Of a DNA stretch of 64,000 bases, positions 33,725-41,885 are shown one piece after another; the first letter of the stretch is position 1, and every line of letters starts with the position of its first letter. The notes beneath the pieces are model-generated. The model was not told the DNA's origin. It did not search any database and was given only the letters and a program-made list of their open reading frames with translations. The stretch lies in assembly GCA_944381625.1 (NCBI GenBank), contig CALWLW010000014.1, forward strand, positions 28,365 to 92,364, given 5' to 3'. The stretch comes from an uncultured Lachnoclostridium sp. (GTDB taxonomy: Bacteria; Bacillota; Clostridia; Lachnospirales; Lachnospiraceae). Made by a program: the position numbers and the translations under genes.

Positions 33725-35533
33725 TTACGCCCCCTGCTCCCAAACCTCCAGTCCGGACAGCACGGAGAATGTAAGTTCCACAGCGGCGGCGCCGGACGCA
33801 TTTTCACCGGCCTGGATGTTGGAGGCGAAAAAGAGGGTGTTTCCGTCGGTTTCTATAAAGCCGATAAACCAGCCGCATACATTTTCCCCGCCGGACGCCT
33901 GAGTCCCGGTTTTCCCGTAGAGGACGCCGTCCTGCCCGGAAAAGAGACGGATGGAATCCTTGACCGTCTGGATATTTTCTGATGAAAAACAGAATTCGTT
34001 GTTGTAAAATCTCTCCAGCAATTCCACCTGCTCTATGGGGGAGATCTTCAGGGAAGAATCGTACCAGTAATCGGAAGGGTCGTCCCCCACCGTTTCATTT
34101 CCATAGCCAATTTCCCGGACATAGTCCTGGATCGAAGAAAGCCCCAGTCTGCGGTCGATCTCCTGGAAATACCAGGTGACAGAATCCGCCATGGCAGATT
34201 CCAGAGTCTGATCCTGATTCCAGGTATCGTAATGGTTGTCCTGTCCATTCCAGGAAATCCGGGAATCTTCCCCGGATATGATCCCGGCCTGAAGGCCGTG
34301 CAGGGCGCTGTAGATCTTGTAGGTGGACGCCGGAGATATGCGGATGGCCGCCTGCGCTTCATTATAAATCTGCCAGGAGTCCGCCCCGGCGTCATACAGC
34401 ACAAAACTGCCGTCGTAGGAACCGAAGGTTTCAGACAGATCCAGAGTAGATACATTCCTGCCGCCATCTTCATACGTATATGATTCAGAATCTGCGGCTT
34501 TGGAAGTGAGGGCAGGGAGAAAGCCTGCCAGCAGGGCGGCAGTGAGGACGCAGGCGAGAAAGCCTGTCAGCCTTTTTCCGACGGCCGCGGGCCGGTAACC
34601 GGCGATGTTTAAGATTCTCTTTTTGATCTGCACCGCGTTTCCGCCGATCCCGGAGGAGAACAAAAAGGGCGTGAAGGAAATCTTCTCCGCAAAATGGATC
34701 AGGGTATTGCCGTATTCAATATAGGCGTCTTCCTCCAGCATTTTCAGAACGGAAGAATCACAGGCAATCTCCCGATCCGTGCGGATCAGCTTCCACGCGT
34801 ACCAAAGCAGAGGATTGAACCAGTAGACAATACCGGCTGCCGCCATCAGGACGTTGACCAGGGCGTCTTTGCACCGGTAATGCTGCAGCTCATGGAGCAG
34901 AATATACCGGATCTCCGAAGAGGAAAAGCCGGAGACCAGGTGAAGCGGCACATAGATGCGCGGACGGAAAAGGCCGGTCATGATGGGCGAAGCCAGCCGG
35001 TCCACGGCGTAAATGGGAACCGGTTTTTTCAGGTTCATCTCGGCCAGGCAGTCAAGATAAATGCCATGGATTGTTTTGCAGACGCCGTCCAGCGGCTGCG
35101 CGTTTTTCTGTAAAGCATGCAGGCAGATCCGGGAGCGGACGGTGAAAAAGAGCATAAACAGAACCCCGGCGATCCATACGGCAGACAGGACGCCGCCAAT
35201 GGCCGGGGACGAATGCTCTATGACCGATACACTGAGGTCGTTCATCCAGTTGGCGGAAACAGTCTGAGCGTCTGCGATGTTCCGGGAGGCGTAGGCCAGG
35301 CTGTCTGAGGATACATCGGATACGTTTTCGAACCATGAAAAATGGGGCAGAAAACGGGCGGAACGGGCCGGCAGGAACGGCGCCGCCAGACATACGAACA
35401 GCAGAAACCAGATAGTATACTGCATCCGGCTGGTGAGCAGGGGGCGGGACAGCCGTTTGACGCCCAGAAGGATGCCGATGATGAGACAGATCAGAACATT
35501 GCAGAACAGAAAGTGGATCATAAAATCCGCCAT
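33725..35533 (-). CDS. blaR1: BlaR1-type beta-lactam sensor/signal transducer
   Basis: About 602 residues from 35533, with AGGAGG eight bases upstream and one base after the blaI stop. The N-terminal half has several membrane helices and the M56 zinc protease site HELQH (LLHELQHYRCKD). The C-terminal half is an extracytoplasmic penicillin-binding sensor with STYK, SVT, YGNE and KTG motifs like a class D beta-lactamase. Acylation of the sensor serine activates the protease, which removes the BlaI repressor. Two paralogous class D domains therefore lie in one regulon, the other being the enzyme at 29262. Confidence 0.93.
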   Translation of the reverse strand: MADFMIHFLFCNVLICLIIGILLGVKRLSRPLLTSRMQYTIWFLLFVCLAAPFLPARSARFLPHFSWFENVSDVSSDSLAYASRNIADAQTVSANWMNDLSVSVIEHSSPAIGGVLSAVWIAGVLFMLFFTVRSRICLHALQKNAQPLDGVCKTIHGIYLDCLAEMNLKKPVPIYAVDRLASPIMTGLFRPRIYVPLHLVSGFSSSEIRYILLHELQHYRCKDALVNVLMAAAGIVYWFNPLLWYAWKLIRTDREIACDSSVLKMLEEDAYIEYGNTLIHFAEKISFTPFLFSSGIGGNAVQIKKRILNIAGYRPAAVGKRLTGFLACVLTAALLAGFLPALTSKAADSESYTYEDGGRNVSTLDLSETFGSYDGSFVLYDAGADSWQIYNEAQAAIRISPASTYKIYSALHGLQAGIISGEDSRISWNGQDNHYDTWNQDQTLESAMADSVTWYFQEIDRRLGLSSIQDYVREIGYGNETVGDDPSDYWYDSSLKISPIEQVELLERFYNNEFCFSSENIQTVKDSIRLFSGQDGVLYGKTGTQASGGENVCGWFIGFIETDGNTLFFASNIQAGENASGAAAVELTFSVLSGLEVWEQGA

Positions 35534-35534
35534 C

Positions 35535-35927
35535 TTATTTTCCTCCTTTTTCCGATACGGACCGTGCTGCCAACAACGAACGGAGTTCGTCAAGATCGTC
35601 CTTGGAAAGCTTCTCTTCCTGAATATATGCGGACAGCATGGAAGAAATATGGCCGTCGTAAAAGCGCTGAAGGAACGAACGGCTTTCCTGGCTCACATAA
35701 TCTTTTTCACTGACCAGGGGCGTGTAAATAAATACCCGACCCTGTTTCTCGTAGGAAAGGACTTTTTTGGTTACCAGCCGTTTGATCAGGGTCTGTATGG
35801 TTTTTGGGCTCCATGAAGTGGAGACTGTCAGACGTTCCGTAATATCGTTAGTGCTGATGGGAGCGTGCTCCCATACGATCTTCATCACTTTCAATTCAGC
35901 TTCTGAAATCTGCGGTAAACCTGCCAT
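35535..35927 (-). CDS. blaI: BlaI/MecI-family repressor
   Basis: About 130 residues. A winged helix (ISEAELKVMKIVWEHAPIST, TVSTSWSPKTIQTLIKRLVTKKVL) is followed by the dimerisation helices (SFLQRFYDGHISSMLSAYI) that carry the BlaR1 cleavage region. It represses promoters with TTACA/TGTAA palindromes; three such sites are in this window, one in its own promoter. GGAGG lies seven bases before the start. It is translationally close to blaR1, forming the usual blaI-blaR1 operon. Confidence 0.95.
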   Translation of the reverse strand: MAGLPQISEAELKVMKIVWEHAPISTNDITERLTVSTSWSPKTIQTLIKRLVTKKVLSYEKQGRVFIYTPLVSEKDYVSQESRSFLQRFYDGHISSMLSAYIQEEKLSKDDLDELRSLLAARSVSEKGGK

Positions 35928-35945
35928 GGAATGCCTCCTTAAATC

Positions 35946-35993
35946 TTACATATGTAATAAAAATATTATAGACGCGGCGGGAAGGATTGTCAA
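35946..35993 (-). promoter_or_regulatory. blaI-blaR1 promoter with BlaI operator
   Basis: On the minus strand TTGACA (35993-35988), 17 bases and TATAAT (35970-35965) make a perfect consensus promoter. The palindrome TTACATATGTAA (35946-35957) lies just downstream over the likely transcription start, so the operon should be autorepressed by BlaI and induced by beta-lactams. Confidence 0.9.
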
Positions 35994-36061
35994 AGGGAAT
36001 CTGCGGAATGAGATCTGTTTCAGGCATGGCAGAGCATGCCCAGAAAGTATAGGGAGATATA

Positions 36062-36111
36062 TTGACACTATGTCAGGATGCATTTATACTAACAACAGTG
36101 ACACGATGTCA
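36062..36111 (+). promoter_or_regulatory. Flavoredoxin promoter with a duplicated operator
   Basis: TTGACA (36062-36067), 17 bases and TATACT (36085-36090) form a strong promoter. The 13-mers TGACACTATGTCA (36063-36075) and TGACACGATGTCA (36099-36111), both nearly palindromic, flank the -10 element and differ by one base. The 36-bp spacing puts them on one helix face after about 3.4 turns, suitable for a cooperative repressor that is not encoded next to it. Confidence 0.75.
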
Positions 36112-36135
36112 GGATTGAAACAGGAGGACGATAGC

Positions 36136-36684
36136 ATGAAGAAAAATGTAGGTTCACTTTTAGCGCTTTATCCCATGCCGGTAACGGTGATCGGCGCCAT
36201 GAACGGAGAAAAACCCACATGGACATTGGTGGCTCATGTGGGGATCATCGGGCACGACCGGGTGTTGGTCAGCCTGGCGAAGCCTCATTTTATCAATGGA
36301 GTGATCAAGGAGCAAAGGAAGCTGTCCATCAATCTGGTAAGTGAAAACATGCTGCCGGAAGTGGACGTAGCTGGGTCAGTCAGCGGGGCAAAGGAAGATA
36401 AATCTACGCTGTTTGCCTGCACCATGGGCGAGGCGGGAACCCCGATCATTGAGAAAGCGCCGCTGACGATGGAATGCACGGTGGCTGACCTGTATGAGAC
36501 GGAAGGCTTTGAGAGCTTTATCTGTACGATTGACAGCACGTATGTGGAGGAAGAACATCTGAATGAAGCGGGCAAGATCGATTACCAGACAATGAAGCCT
36601 GTATTATTTGAATTCCCGACCTACGAATATTTGAAAACCGGAGATGTAATTGGCAAATGCCTTTCTTTCAGGAAGACGGAGTAA
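36136..36684 (+). CDS. Flavin reductase-like (flavoredoxin) protein
   Basis: About 182 residues from ATG 36136 with AGGAGG nine bases upstream. The FMN-binding split-barrel pattern is clear: PMPVTVIGAMNGEKPTW, VLVSLAKPHF, LSINLVSENM and a C-terminal IGKC. These proteins bind FMN and pass electrons or act as NAD(P)H:flavin reductases. It is separated by 79 bases from two genes carrying flavodoxin domains on the same strand, so the three may form an electron-transfer set. Another member of the family starts at 63686. Confidence 0.88.
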   Translation: MKKNVGSLLALYPMPVTVIGAMNGEKPTWTLVAHVGIIGHDRVLVSLAKPHFINGVIKEQRKLSINLVSENMLPEVDVAGSVSGAKEDKSTLFACTMGEAGTPIIEKAPLTMECTVADLYETEGFESFICTIDSTYVEEEHLNEAGKIDYQTMKPVLFEFPTYEYLKTGDVIGKCLSFRKTE

Positions 36685-36763
36685 AAAGGCTAAAAGGATC
36701 AGCGCACGGCGTATCTTCTATTCAGTTCTGGGAAAGCAAAATGGAGTAATACGGAGGTTTGAA

Positions 36764-37489
36764 ATGAAAATGAAAAAAATACTTACGTTCCTGCTGGCAG
36801 GGACAATGCTCTTTTCTCTTTCTGCCTGTTCAGGCGGAAATGCCGAAACGGAAAGCAGCAGTACAGATTCCACGCAGAATATAGCGGAAGAAACACCGGA
36901 ACCGGTGACAGATTCTCCTGAGGAAACACCAGAGGCAGAACCGTCAGAAGCATCGGAAGCGGAGGCAGAACCGTCGGAAACGCCGGAAGTGGAGACAGAG
37001 GACAGCAGAATCCTTGTGGCCTATTTTTCTGCCACGGGCAACACGGAAAGCGCAGCGGAAAAACTGGCGGAAGGGCTGGGGGCTGATCTTTATGAGATTG
37101 TCCCGGAGATTCCGTACACCTCTGATGACCTGAATTACAGCGACAGTAACAGCCGGTCATCGATTGAAATGAATGATCCGGACGCCCGGCCTGCGATTTC
37201 CGGTTCTGTAGAGAATATGGAAGAATATGATGTGGTGCTCCTTGGCTATCCCATCTGGTGGGGGGAGGCTCCGAGGATCATGAGTACATTTATCGAGAGC
37301 TATGATTTCTCAGGAAAGACGCTTGCGGCTTTCTGTACATCCGCCAGCAGCGGGTTTGGCAGCAGTGATTCGGCGCTGCGTCAGGCGGCTGATGCTTCCA
37401 CATGGTTTGACGGCATACGTTTTTCCGGCAGCGCATCAGCCGAGGAAATTCTTGAATGGGCAAATGGGCTTGGGATCAGCGGAACATAA
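36764..37489 (+). CDS. Flavodoxin-domain lipoprotein
   Basis: About 241 residues. The N-terminus is a lipoprotein signal peptide with the lipobox LSAC (Cys about residue 23), then a low-complexity Glu/Ser/Pro linker (residues 25-85). A flavodoxin domain follows: the FMN phosphate loop YFSATGNTESAAEK, LLGYPIWWGEAP with the isoalloxazine-stacking Trp, and FCTSASSGFG. GGAGG precedes ATG 36764. A surface-anchored flavodoxin is unusual because flavodoxins are normally cytoplasmic; FMN would have to reach it outside the membrane. The gene precedes a membrane fusion that also ends in a flavodoxin domain. Confidence 0.88.
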   Translation: MKMKKILTFLLAGTMLFSLSACSGGNAETESSSTDSTQNIAEETPEPVTDSPEETPEAEPSEASEAEAEPSETPEVETEDSRILVAYFSATGNTESAAEKLAEGLGADLYEIVPEIPYTSDDLNYSDSNSRSSIEMNDPDARPAISGSVENMEEYDVVLLGYPIWWGEAPRIMSTFIESYDFSGKTLAAFCTSASSGFGSSDSALRQAADASTWFDGIRFSGSASAEEILEWANGLGISGT

Positions 37490-37500
37490 AGGAGAACCTT

Positions 37501-39705
37501 ATGAAGCAGTCAAAACAGATCGTAAAACGGATTGCCGATCTTGCCATGCTCGTCCTTCTGCCGCTTTTAATGGCAGAAATACTGACCGGGCAGGAAATAC
37601 ATGAGTGGCTTGGCATGGGGATGGTGGTTCTGTTTGCTGTCCACCACATTTTGAACGCAGGATGGTGGAAAAGCTTTTTCAAAGGAAACTATACGCCTTC
37701 CCGTATGCTCTCTGTGATGCTTGACCTGCTGCTGTTGCTGGATATGGCGGCGCTGGCCGTCAGCGGAATTATGATGTCTGATTTTATCTTTGGTTTTCTC
37801 TCCATCCGCGGCGGGATGATGATTGCAAGGCAGCTTCACCTTTTTGCCTCCTATTGGGGGATCATCCTGATGCCGGCCCATCTCGGCATGCACATGGATA
37901 TGCTTATGGGTGCGGGAAGAAGGCTGTTCCGGATTTCAGAGAAAAATGCAGGAAGGACATGGATGCTCCGGGCGGCTGCGGCCGGTATATCCATCTATGG
38001 TGTTTATGGATTTTTTGCCCAGCGGATTCCGGATTATCTGTTTTTGCGGACACATTTTGTCCTGTTTGATGAGACGAAGCCGGCGGTGGTCTACTTTGCC
38101 GAGACGGTCTCCATCATGGTTCTGTTCGCGGCCCTGGCACATTATCTGAACAAATGGCTGCCAAAGACGGGATACGGCCCTGAAAGGAAAAAAGCAAAAG
38201 GAACGGTATGGAAGCTTGCAGCTTTCGCCGTTCCGGCACTTGTGTGTCTGCTGGTTACAGCCAGCTTGAACAGACCGATGTCCAATATTCCCTGGCAGGC
38301 AGAACCGTCGGAACCTTCGGCGGGCCTCACAGAGACGGAAAGCGGAGGGACTATCACTGAATCAGAAGTGCCTGTCGGCCAGACTGCGCTGGTGGAGGAC
38401 GGCTTTGTACTGATACAGGGAGGAAGCTTCACGATGGGAAGCCCCCAGGACGAGCCCTGGCGGTCAGAGGATGAAGTTCTGCATACGGTAACAGTCAGTG
38501 ACTTTTACATCAGTCCCTATGAAGTGACGCAGAATGATTATGAGGCAGTCATGGGCGTCAACCCCTCCAGTTTCAGTGGGGAAAATCTGCCTGTTGAAAA
38601 TGTGACCTGGCTGGATGCAGCAGGATACTGCAACGCACTCAGCGAACAGGCAGGCCTGACGCCGGTCTACACGATCGACGGCGCAAACGTAACCTGGGAC
38701 AGGAGCGCCGACGGCTACCGGCTGCCCACAGAAGCAGAGTGGGAGTATGCCTGCCGCGCCGGAACCACGACGCCCTTCAACACGGAAACCTCCATCAGCC
38801 CGGAGGAATCCAACTATTACGGGCATTATCCCTATGAGATTGAGGACAACTATTTTTCCCAGGGGAACCTGACCACCGGGCCCGGCGAATATCGTCAGAC
38901 CACAGTTGAGGTAGACAGCTTTTCTCCCAATGGCTGGGGGCTTTACAATATGCACGGCAATGTGAGCGAATGGGTATGGGATTACTATGGTGAATACGTC
39001 GTCGGAGAGGCATCCGATCCCACCGGCCCGGAGACTGGGACCCGCCGAGTCTATCGGGGCGGCGCCTGGAATGATTTTGCCAAAAATATGCGCTCCGCTT
39101 ACCGGGCCACTTTGCCGGAAGATCAGGGCAGTTTCAACATTGGTATCCGTCTTGTCCGCAATGCTGTGAATGGAACCGGCAGCGTGACTACCTCCGGGGC
39201 AGAAACGCAGACTGCCGGGGACGGCAGTATTCTGATCGCCTTCTTCTCCTGGGGCGGCAACACCAGAGGCGTGGCAGAGGAAATTCAGGCCCAGACCGGC
39301 GCTGATCTGTTTGAAATAGAACTGGTAAATCCCTATTCAACGGATTATAATACGGTCCTCGATCAGGCCCAGCATGACCAGAATATCCAGGCAAGGCCGG
39401 AACTCAGTAATCATGTGGAGAATTTTGAACAGTACGACACGATTCTGTTGGGATATCCGAACTGGTGGGCCTCGATTCCCATGCCGGTGGCTTCGTTCCT
39501 GGAAGAATATGACTTCGCGGGCAAAACCATTATTCCGTTCTGCTCCCATGGCGGCGGACGTTTCGGCCAAAGCCTGACTGCCATCACAAAGCTGGCGCCC
39601 GACGCGGTTATGGGTGAGCCTTTGTCCATTCATTATTCGGGCGGGAGCAGTCTGCCAGAAGATGTGGAAGCGTGGCTGAAGCTTAACAATATTGAGAATC
39701 CGTAA
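37501..39705 (+). CDS. Three-part fusion: DUF4405-like membrane domain, formylglycine-generating-enzyme-like domain, flavodoxin
   Basis: About 734 residues from ATG 37501, with AAGGAG six bases upstream. Residues about 10-270 are a helical membrane domain whose histidines (VHHILNAGWW, RQLHLFASYWG, PAHLGMHMDML) resemble haem-binding cytochrome b-like DUF4405 proteins. Residues about 300-560 are a SUMF1/FGE-type domain (IQGGSFTMGSP, PYEVTQNDYEAVMG, LPTEAEWEYACRAG, NMHGNVSEWVWDYYG, RRVYRGGAW). Residues about 574-734 are a flavodoxin (FFSWGGNTRGVAEE, LLGYPNWWASIP). A haem-to-FMN electron path at the cell surface is suggested. It follows the flavodoxin lipoprotein by 11 bases. I know of no family with this full architecture. 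Confidence 0.87.
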   Translation: MKQSKQIVKRIADLAMLVLLPLLMAEILTGQEIHEWLGMGMVVLFAVHHILNAGWWKSFFKGNYTPSRMLSVMLDLLLLLDMAALAVSGIMMSDFIFGFLSIRGGMMIARQLHLFASYWGIILMPAHLGMHMDMLMGAGRRLFRISEKNAGRTWMLRAAAAGISIYGVYGFFAQRIPDYLFLRTHFVLFDETKPAVVYFAETVSIMVLFAALAHYLNKWLPKTGYGPERKKAKGTVWKLAAFAVPALVCLLVTASLNRPMSNIPWQAEPSEPSAGLTETESGGTITESEVPVGQTALVEDGFVLIQGGSFTMGSPQDEPWRSEDEVLHTVTVSDFYISPYEVTQNDYEAVMGVNPSSFSGENLPVENVTWLDAAGYCNALSEQAGLTPVYTIDGANVTWDRSADGYRLPTEAEWEYACRAGTTTPFNTETSISPEESNYYGHYPYEIEDNYFSQGNLTTGPGEYRQTTVEVDSFSPNGWGLYNMHGNVSEWVWDYYGEYVVGEASDPTGPETGTRRVYRGGAWNDFAKNMRSAYRATLPEDQGSFNIGIRLVRNAVNGTGSVTTSGAETQTAGDGSILIAFFSWGGNTRGVAEEIQAQTGADLFEIELVNPYSTDYNTVLDQAQHDQNIQARPELSNHVENFEQYDTILLGYPNWWASIPMPVASFLEEYDFAGKTIIPFCSHGGGRFGQSLTAITKLAPDAVMGEPLSIHYSGGSSLPEDVEAWLKLNNIENP

Positions 39706-39706
39706 G

Positions 39707-39739
39707 GAGGAGGCGGTTGGAAACAGCCGCTTCTCTTTT
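39707..39739 (+). terminator. Intrinsic terminator after the fusion gene
   Basis: GCGGTTG (39713-39719) and CAGCCGC (39724-39730) pair around a GAAA tetraloop with one wobble, followed by TTCTCTTTT. Confidence 0.8.
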
Positions 39740-40148
39740 GCCAGAAGGAAATCCATATCTAAAATTACTTTTACATTCCCATATCTCCGGGATGCGCTGC
39801 CGGGGCATCTGGAAAATTATGTCCGTTATATCGGAATCCGTGAAGGTGTTGAGAAAATCGATGAGAGCAAGCGGTTCCTTCCTGCTGCTGGTAATCAGAA
39901 AGCGCTGATTGCACAACTAATATGGAACAGTAAAGAAATGAATATTTTGGTTAAGTATGATTTAGGGACGAGTTACATTTTCTAAAGCATTTATTTTAGA
40001 TAGTAGGCAGTTTACCAAATTATCTATTCCAATGAGTCAGAAACATGATATACTTTAATGAAAAGTATGGAATTTAAATACATAAATTACGGACATATAG
40101 ATAATAAAAGAGGTAAGGCAAGCGATATTTATATTGGGAGGAAAGTGA
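39740..40148. other. Intergenic stretch without a recognisable gene
   Basis: About 400 bases between the terminator and the Schlafen-type gene. A frame runs from inside the terminator to 39985, but it has no ribosome site and its product matches no family I know. The right part is AT-rich and probably holds the promoter of the next gene, which has a strong GGGAGG site. It may be decayed coding DNA at the edge of an inserted island. Confidence 0.5.
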
Positions 40149-41483
40149 ATGTCAGAAAGCCAAAACACAGAATGGAAAGAATCCTGGCGTGATGAGTATT
40201 TGAAATGGATCTGTGGTTTTGCAAATGCTCAAGGCGGTAAAATATATATCGGAACCGATGATAACGGCAATGTCATCGGTGTGCAGGACAGTAAAAAGCT
40301 GTTGGAAGATATCCCAAATAAAGTGCGGGATATTCTTGGCATTATCGTGGATGTCAATCTGCTGACCCAAGATGGTAAAGATTACATTGAGATATGTGTG
40401 AATCCGAGCAGTTATCCTGTGAATTATAAGGGTGAGTACCATTATCGCAGTGGCAGTACAAAGCAGCTTCTTAGAGGAGCTGCTTTGACAGAGTTTTTAT
40501 TGTCTAAAACCGGATATAAATGGGATGCAGTTCCGATGGATGGTGTTACGGTTGACGATTTAGACAAGGAGAGTTTCGATATTTTTCGGCGTGAGGCTCT
40601 GCGAAGCGGTCGTATGACAGAAGAAGATCTGAATATGAGTAACGAACAGCTTTTAGATAACCTTGGTCTTCTTGAACATGGTAAGCTGAAACGAGCAGCA
40701 ATTCTCTTGTTTCATCGAAATCCGGAAAAGTGGATTACGGGTGCATATATCAAAATTGGATATTTTGGCGAGGGATCTGATCTGCGTTATCAGGATGAGA
40801 TTCATGGCTCTTTGTTTATTCAGGCAGATAGAGTTATAGAATTGATATATCTGAAATATATGAAGGCAATGATATCTTACGATAATGTTACCAGGATTGA
40901 GACGTATCCTCTTCCTAAAGCAGCTGTCAGAGAGGCGGTATATAATGCGATTATCCATTCCAATTATGCAGCGCTAGTCCCAATACAAATCCGAATACAT
41001 GAGGATGCGATATATATCAGTAATGATTGCGTTTTCCCAGTCGGATGGACCGTGGAAACATTGATGGAACGTCATCGGTCACAGCCATATAATCCCAATA
41101 TTGCCAATGGATTTTTCCGGGCGGGATATGTGGAAACATGGGGACGCGGGATAGAAAAAATATGTGAATCCTGTAAAAAACATGGTGTTTCAATGCCAGA
41201 ATATACGCTTCATTTAGAAGATATTATGGTAAAATTTACACCTCTAATGGGTGCTAAAGTTCCAAAGGGACAAAATGACACTTTGGATGGCACTTTAAAT
41301 GGCACTTTGGAAGAAAAAATATTATTTGCAATAAAGAAAAATTCTCATGTAACGCAGTCGAAGATTGCCCTAATGCTTGATTGTTCCGAACGAAAAGTAA
41401 AACGCCTTATGAAAATGATGCAGGAAGATGGAGTGATTGAACGTGTCGGTGGTCGTAGATCGGGACAATGGGTTATAAAATAG
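40149..41483 (+). CDS. Schlafen/AlbA_2-domain ATP-binding regulator
   Basis: About 444 residues with GGGAGGAAAGTGA before the ATG. The N-terminal AlbA_2 domain is recognised by TEWKESWRDEYLKWICGFAN followed by GGKIYIGTDDNGNVIGV. The middle has a GHKL-like ATPase segment (AVREAVYNAIIHSNY, GNGR-like RAGYVETWGRGIEKI). The C-terminus is a winged helix (THVTQSKIALMLDCSERKVKR). This arrangement is common in proteins annotated as putative transcriptional regulators near mobile or defence genes. It lies in an AT-rich stretch distinct from its left neighbours. Its target is unknown. Confidence 0.88.
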   Translation: MSESQNTEWKESWRDEYLKWICGFANAQGGKIYIGTDDNGNVIGVQDSKKLLEDIPNKVRDILGIIVDVNLLTQDGKDYIEICVNPSSYPVNYKGEYHYRSGSTKQLLRGAALTEFLLSKTGYKWDAVPMDGVTVDDLDKESFDIFRREALRSGRMTEEDLNMSNEQLLDNLGLLEHGKLKRAAILLFHRNPEKWITGAYIKIGYFGEGSDLRYQDEIHGSLFIQADRVIELIYLKYMKAMISYDNVTRIETYPLPKAAVREAVYNAIIHSNYAALVPIQIRIHEDAIYISNDCVFPVGWTVETLMERHRSQPYNPNIANGFFRAGYVETWGRGIEKICESCKKHGVSMPEYTLHLEDIMVKFTPLMGAKVPKGQNDTLDGTLNGTLEEKILFAIKKNSHVTQSKIALMLDCSERKVKRLMKMMQEDGVIERVGGRRSGQWVIK

Positions 41484-41622
41484 GATTTTATTCAGAGAAA
41501 AGATATGAAGAAAAAACTTCCGATTGATCAGGAAATCTATCTGCCAGAATATTTCAGCGGTACTGTTGCAATAACTTATTAACATCGGGAGTGTATAAAT
41601 ACAGTTCGGAGGTGAGTTCGCT

Positions 41623-41884
41623 ATGATACATATTTTACTTGTTGAGGATGATAAAGATTTCAGGCAAAACCATTATTCCGTTCTGTTCCCATGGCGGCGG
41701 ACGTTTCGGTCAAAGCCAGACTGCCATCACAAAGCTGGCGCCTGATGCGATTATGAGTGAGCCTCTGTCCATTCATTATTCGGGCGGGAGCAGCCTGACG
41801 GATGGAATCAAAGGTAATGGCATTTACTGCTCGAAAAGTCAAGACGAAAGAAAACAGTTGAAGCCACAGAAGGCAGCATGGTAA
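41623..41884 (+). pseudogene. Chimeric scar: response-regulator start fused to a duplicated flavodoxin fragment
   Basis: A good GGAGG site and ATG at 41623 open a response-regulator N-terminus, MIHILLVEDDKDF. After 13 codons it changes at about 41660 into a sequence nearly identical to bases 39520-39650 of the fusion gene's flavodoxin domain. The original response-regulator frame stops at 41745. The flavodoxin fragment is in another frame (KTIIPFCSHGGGRFGQ) and decays after SGGSSLTDG. Neither part can function. It records a recombination event that removed a two-component regulator. Confidence 0.82.
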
Positions 41885-41885
41885 A

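Noticed and set aside
39692..39985. 97-codon frame after the fusion gene
   Set aside because: It starts inside the previous gene, runs through a terminator, has no ribosome site and matches nothing known.
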